Positions 59,901 to 64,000 of a stretch of 64,000 nt of DNA are shown piece by piece. Each line of letters begins with the position of its first letter. The first letter of the stretch is position 1. The translations under genes and the position numbers were made by a program. The notes below the pieces were generated by a model. It had not been told where the DNA came from. It searched no databases and saw only the letters and a program-made list of their open reading frames with translations. The DNA comes from Cyclina sinensis (taxonomy: Eukaryota > Mollusca > Bivalvia > Venerida > Veneridae), in contig JAAONU010000019.1 of the NCBI GenBank assembly GCA_012932295.1, positions 24,375,908 to 24,439,907 on the forward strand, given 5' to 3'.

Positions 59901-62398
59901 AATTGCAAACAAACTTTGCTCGATAGCACCTGTGTGTCAAGGTACTGAAACATACATGTATAAAAATGACAAGTGACAGGTGTCACAGAAAGCATTGGGT
60001 CTATATTTTGGCACTCTTATAATGATATCACTTGGAAACATGTAAACAAATGCTGCAGGTTTTTTTAAAGCACATGGTATTGTTTTCTTAACCGCACTGA
60101 TGAACCTGTCAAGGTCAATCTCGTGATCATGTGGTCAAACATTTTGGCAAGATGGTGGCGGAGTGCTGAAATTTATGACATATCGGAAATTTTAAGCTAT
60201 TTTGTGTTCGAAATTAGTTTTTTATGTGTTGATAATTGCCTTATTAAAAGTTTATATATAATTTTATCTGGATATACTTCACTTTACTCCATGGCATACT
60301 CGATGAATGAATGCGAGCGTGTCAGATTCCTGGCACTGTTATTGTGGACTTTCCTTATAACCTTATCAGTATCTTCAGCGCTCTTGTTCTGTCACAGTAT
60401 AAACATGTGAACGCTGAAGACCTTTTAAAAGCTAGTTCCGCAAGGTTTTCTGTGCTGATTATGTTTTGGACTAATGCACCTGCAGCAAGCATGTGGTACT
60501 TTTTGTTTCAATAATTTCTATAACTGTATTCAAAACATGTCTTCAAATTTAATATTTAAAATAGCTTAATTTGAATTACTGTTACATGAAGTGTGAAATT
60601 AACTATTTACATGTAGACTGGAAGTCGCCGTGTTTTTTCACAGGCAAGTTCTTAACTTTACATAAAATGCTTCCCTGACATTTCGTCGAAAGACATGTCG
60701 TCAAGTGTGACAATTGGTCGAATCTGACATTTGATAGAATTTGACAACTTGTAGAATGTGACAATTGGTCGAATTTATTTCATGTCGAAAAGTGTAAAAA
60801 AATTGTCGAAAAATTGTAAATTTTGTCGAAAAATAAATGAAAGAAAAAACAAAAAATACAGGTCAAAATATACGATATTCTTTATTTACATAGCTGTTCT
60901 TGATTATGAAAAAGAACTATTTTGTGAGTTAATCGAGTTATCACCGATGTGTATGTCATAACATACGTAAGTTCTCAATTCTCGGCTTTAAACATCCGGG
61001 TATTTTTTAAAGGTAGTATATCCGTACTTTGGTGTAACTCGGATTTCATCGTATAGCTTTATGTAACTTCAAGATTAAAAATTTCAAAAACTAAAACATA
61101 TAACAAAAGAAACCGTCTTAATTTCCGAGACCTACGGCCTGATAAGTGCATTTTTAACAATTCTAATTAATTAAAGTTGTTAGGTTTCATATCAAACGGC
61201 TTTAAAGTCATATAGGCTCCAACGATAAAGTCTGAGTAACGACCGACAACTGAATGCTTAAATTAGTTAGTTACTGTTATCTGATTGGTTAATGGCTAGA
61301 ACGACGTCATTCTTAAGCCGAGAATTTCAGTATCAATACACCGATTGACACTTTTGCACTGTTCTATTTTTAGCCACAAATAGCGCCACCTACTTTGAGT
61401 AAAAGTCAAGCGCAATACATACAGAGCGTACACAACCAATTTTAAATTGACGAGAAAAGTTTGAAAAAATGTTTTTGAGGGTAAATTACTGATTGAGAAA
61501 ATACATTCAAACATCAAACTGTATTTTTATGACGTTTTTACCAATCCTTTAATCTTAAAACAAAAGAAAATTGACATTTTACTGACTTGCTTTCCAATCA
61601 CAATTTTCGGCATTTTAAAACTCATTTTAACCGTTCTTTAAAAATATATAATTTTTTTATAATCAAACGAATTCAATTAAGCAATGTTTCCTGAAAAAAA
61701 TGAGATATTTTTCAAGAAGATTGCTTGACATTTAGTGAAGAAAAAGCAATTTAAATGAAGCAAGTAATGATGGCATATCGGCGATTCTATATTTTTACTC
61801 GAAATTTTTATTGGTGACGTCACAGGAACTTTCCTAATGGTGTGCGCTGATTGGTTTAACTCCAAAGTGTCAATCGGTGTATTATCAATATCTGATGTTT
61901 TACGTAGATGGCTAAGATGCTGTTATAAATAGGGTGGATTTCAAATAAACTCTGAGTTTATAAGAAAAAAAAACTTTTTGTCGCATCTCGTTTGTCTTTC
62001 CCCCTGCAACTGGCTGTTCAACGACAGTCTCCTTCCTTGTCCTTACATATTTATAGCCATCTAACCAAGCGCATCCCAGAATTTGTGTGGTGGGGGCGAT
62101 TTCAATTCTTCAACAATTTGTTGTAGGATTAAAATTTATTTTCGATCAATAGTCGTAGTGTTACAAATTACTTTCGATCATTTGTCGTAGTCTCAGTGTC
62201 GACGAACTGACGTATTCGACCAATTGTCATATTCGACAAACTGTCGTATTCGACGAGATGTCTTTCGACGAAATGTCGTGCACTGACATAAAATACTTCT
62301 GTTAAAATCGATATCAAAAGACATGTTACCTTAACAAGTGAACACAAAAGACATGCTCTTAAATTACGAAGATCCTTTGGAACTGTTTCAACAGACAT
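56936..62398 (-). CDS. SUPT4H1: transcription elongation factor SPT4 (DSIF small subunit)
   Basis: Four exons: 62,398-62,330, 58,842-58,736, 57,836-57,781 and 57,063-56,936 (TAG). All introns are GT-AG and the phases agree (0, 2, 1), giving 119 residues against 117 in human. It starts MSVETVPKDLRNLRACLLCS. The zinc finger has C16, C19, C33 and C36 (RACLLC and DGCDNCDEY). Then follow VYECTSSNFDG, MMGPEDSWVAKWQR and YALSVTGRLPPGIVRSLKNK, all diagnostic of SPT4. The protein pairs with SPT5 to form DSIF, which controls pausing and processive elongation by RNA polymerase II in the nucleus. The C-terminus reads RDVSLKNYQ, two residues longer than human. Introns 1 and 2 carry transposons; no coding damage is visible. 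Confidence 0.97.
58195..58396. mobile_element. 202 bp MITE in SUPT4H1 intron 2
   Basis: The ends are ACCCTGAACATGCTG and CAGCAGGTTAAGGGT, inverted with two mismatches. A 10 bp direct repeat AAGACACTTA flanks both sides (58,185-58,194 and 58,397-58,406). Inside is TCAGACTGCACGGATGTGCA, a motif I associate with an abundant bivalve repeat. Confidence 0.8.
58843..60120. other. SUPT4H1 intron 1, proximal part
   Basis: AT-rich intronic sequence. I see no exon, tRNA or clear transposon end here. Confidence 0.6.
60140..60514 (+). other. candidate first exon of a secreted thioredoxin-like protein (antisense in SUPT4H1 intron 1)
   Basis: A frame starting ATG at 60,291 reads MAYSMNECERVRFLALLLWT then FLITLSVSSAL, a convincing signal peptide, then stops. 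The neighbouring frame continues LVLSQYKHVNAEDLLKASSA and RFSVLIMFWTNAPAASMW, which resembles a thioredoxin-fold strand-helix start without a CxxC. A single-base shift near 60,380 would join them. CAAGATGGTGGCGG (60,148-60,161) just upstream resembles a YY1-type core promoter element. It could be the 5' exon of a plus-strand gene leaving the window, or a decayed copy of one. Confidence 0.3.
60677..62277. mobile_element. 1.6 kb element with GTCGAA-rich inverted termini, SUPT4H1 intron 1
   Basis: The left end GACATTTCGTCGAAAGACAT is matched on the opposite strand at the right end (62,258-62,277). Both ends continue for 100-180 bp with repeated GTCGAA and GACAATTGGTCGAAT motifs in inverted orientation. 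ACATAAAATGCTTC (60,660-60,673) and ACATAAAATACTTC (62,286-62,299) flank it as a near-perfect 14 bp direct repeat. No transposase frame is seen inside. Confidence 0.75.
61331..61890. mobile_element. nested 0.55 kb inverted-repeat element
   Basis: AATACACCGATTGACACTTT (61,335-61,354) is exactly complementary to 61,864-61,883. TATCAATA occurs at both outer borders (61,331-61,338 and 61,883-61,890). It lies wholly inside the GTCGAA element and is therefore a later insertion. It has no open frame of note. Confidence 0.72.
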
Positions 62399-62700
62399 TT
62401 TTCTTTTCTTTTCGTGACAAAATTTTCAACAGGAAGTTAAAATTTGGTTACATTGATTAGAAAATAGTGCTAAATATGTAAAGAACATGTTCGCGATATG
62501 CGCCATTGTGCGTGTTTGATTTTCTTCTGAAAAAAAACTTGCTGCAGAAAAATAATCTCTGAGTAAGTAAATATTGGGCATGTCTTTGGGATCCCCATCA
62601 TCAGAATGAGACTTATAAATAAGAAAAATGTTCAAAAGCAAGTTGCTAGATTTGTCACCAAAATTACAACAAAAGTCCATGTATCCTTATGCTTTAAAAG

Positions 62701-62848
62701 TTGAACAACAGGAGTTTGAAATTCTATTAACTAAACAAGTGATATTGTAAAAATTATTCCCTCTATGTTTTTTTTAGTATATAGAGGGCATAATTTTTAC
62801 ATAATATCACTTGTTTATTAATAGAATTTCAAACTCCTGTGGTTGAAC
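62701..62848. repeat. long hairpin (inverted repeat with arms of about 66 bp)
   Basis: The arm at 62,701-62,766 (AACAGGAGTTTGAAATTCTA ... ATTCCCTCTAT) is complementary to 62,781-62,848 (ATAGAGGGCATAATTTTTAC ... CTCCTGTGGTTGAAC), with a few one-base differences and a T-rich loop of about 14 bases. It is either a foldback MITE or a source of a long RNA hairpin. Confidence 0.85.
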
Positions 62849-64000
62849 TGATATTTGTTTTAGTTGTCTAGCCTGGTGAACATAAAGTATCAGCCCCGGT
62901 AAAATCGGTTCTACTTCACATTACAAATATGCACTTAGCCTACCTCATACCTTATTTGTAATCCAATACCCACACCAAGGTGTTTCCCCCTCTACCCCAG
63001 GTGCTTGACCCAGACCTGATATGAACTGGGTCATCGAATGTAGTCTTAAAAGTATTCCGCGGTGCCTAACTGATTAAATTTAGAAATTATATTTTTGTTA
63101 GGAATAGCAAAGGAGGTCAAAGTAGAAGGAACTGATATAAAAAGCTATAAATTTCAACTGGAAAAATTCAAAGCTATCATGCAGGAAGAGGCAAATTTAT
63201 TGACTTTAGTAATTTAATACCATAAATAAATTGTTATATCTTTTCTACACATTTGTTTCTCTTTTGATGTAGACATTGTTTACCGGAGATGAATTTATAC
63301 TCTATACATATCTGTTAAATTCTAATGACGTAGAGCTGGCCCGGGTCCTGATATATATAGAGTATACTTGGACCCAGCATAGAGATATAAATATATTGCG
63401 TATACATTGAAAGGTGACCTAGGGGCTAAGGTCGACTTTCCGACTGACGATTTAAATAAGCACTGCTTTTTTGTTATACTTCCGATGACGTTCTAAAAAT
63501 TGGATCATATGAAAGACCTAATATTTTAAGCGATTTCAAAAAAAATGTTTGGACTTTCACAAACTTTTCTAACAAAAATCACGGTCAAAACAATTACTAA
63601 GTACATGTACATCCAGGTCGCGTTTAAGAGCCTAAGGGAGTGCTCTCAATTCTCATGTTTGAATCCCAACCCGAACACGAGACGTGATCTAGGACAAAGA
63701 CACTAAATCATGAGATTTCTAATTCCATCCAACTGTAAACGAGTACCAGTGATAAAAGTCATTTGATTCTCTCACAAGTGACTGGTTCCACAACGCATGG
63801 TGTCTCAAGAGCGACTTGTAACACAGTCGAACCAAAACAAATAAGTGTAAAACATTTATGATTCAAACACGAAATCAAAGCTGCCACCCTTATCACGGTG
63901 TTAGTAGATTACTATTGTGGGAACACTTAGGCAATATATATATAAGAAAAGAAATATTCAGTTACTGTTTCAAGCCGAGAAAAAAAAACAGCAATAAGAA
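62849..64000. other. right-edge region, no gene recognised
   Basis: AT-rich sequence. A weak tRNA-like pair of boxes (AAGAGCCTAAGGGAG and ATGTTTGAATCCC, about 63,626-63,668) suggests another tRNA-derived fragment. Nothing else is supported. Confidence 0.5.

Overview
The window is nuclear DNA of an animal, AT-rich, with spliced genes, Pol III tRNA genes and dense transposon debris. An expanded family of RING-less B-box/coiled-coil/beta-propeller (TRIM-like) genes, the types of dispersed repeat, and a clear metazoan SPT4 ortholog suggest a mollusc, most likely a bivalve. The taxon is inferred and cannot be fixed from the sequence alone.

Layout. (1) About 1-13,600 is a tandem array of 11 units, each with one tRNA-Phe(GAA) gene on the minus strand. 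The left five units are about 1.51 kb and nearly identical. The right units are about 1.06-1.3 kb and their tRNAs are decayed. The array runs off the left edge. (2) 14,047-18,094 is a roughly 4 kb element bounded by CCAGCAAAC termini. It has CCCATATGGG-type palindromes near both ends and the broken exons of a DUF4806-like gene inside. (3) 18,195-19,715 holds two tandem repeat families, with periods of about 179 bp and 144 bp. (4) 19,788-48,690 is a 9-11 kb segment present three times. Each copy carries a two-exon B-box/coiled-coil/propeller gene on the minus strand followed by an older, ruined paralog. Relics of the tRNA-Phe repeat lie between the copies. Separate insertions (a 280 bp MITE, a nuclease-domain element fragment, a TTAA-flanked 2.2 kb transposon carrying a SINE) date the copies relative to one another. 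(5) 48,690-51,600 is intergenic, with tRNA-derived fragments, simple repeats and an antisense coding-like fragment. (6) 51,699-53,774 is a four-exon plus-strand gene for a 245-residue protein I do not recognise; its splice phases agree at every junction. (7) 56,936-62,398 is the complete four-exon SUPT4H1 (SPT4) gene on the minus strand, with transposons in its introns. (8) The last 1.6 kb holds a long hairpin and little else.

The solid protein-coding content is SUPT4H1, the unrecognised four-exon gene and the three B-box genes. All three B-box genes are frame-disrupted here, and every disruption is a single-base insertion absent from the other two copies. Residual long-read assembly error is therefore a serious alternative to real pseudogenes. 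The rest of the window is amplification and transposition, with the tRNA-Phe repeat and the B-box segment physically interleaved.
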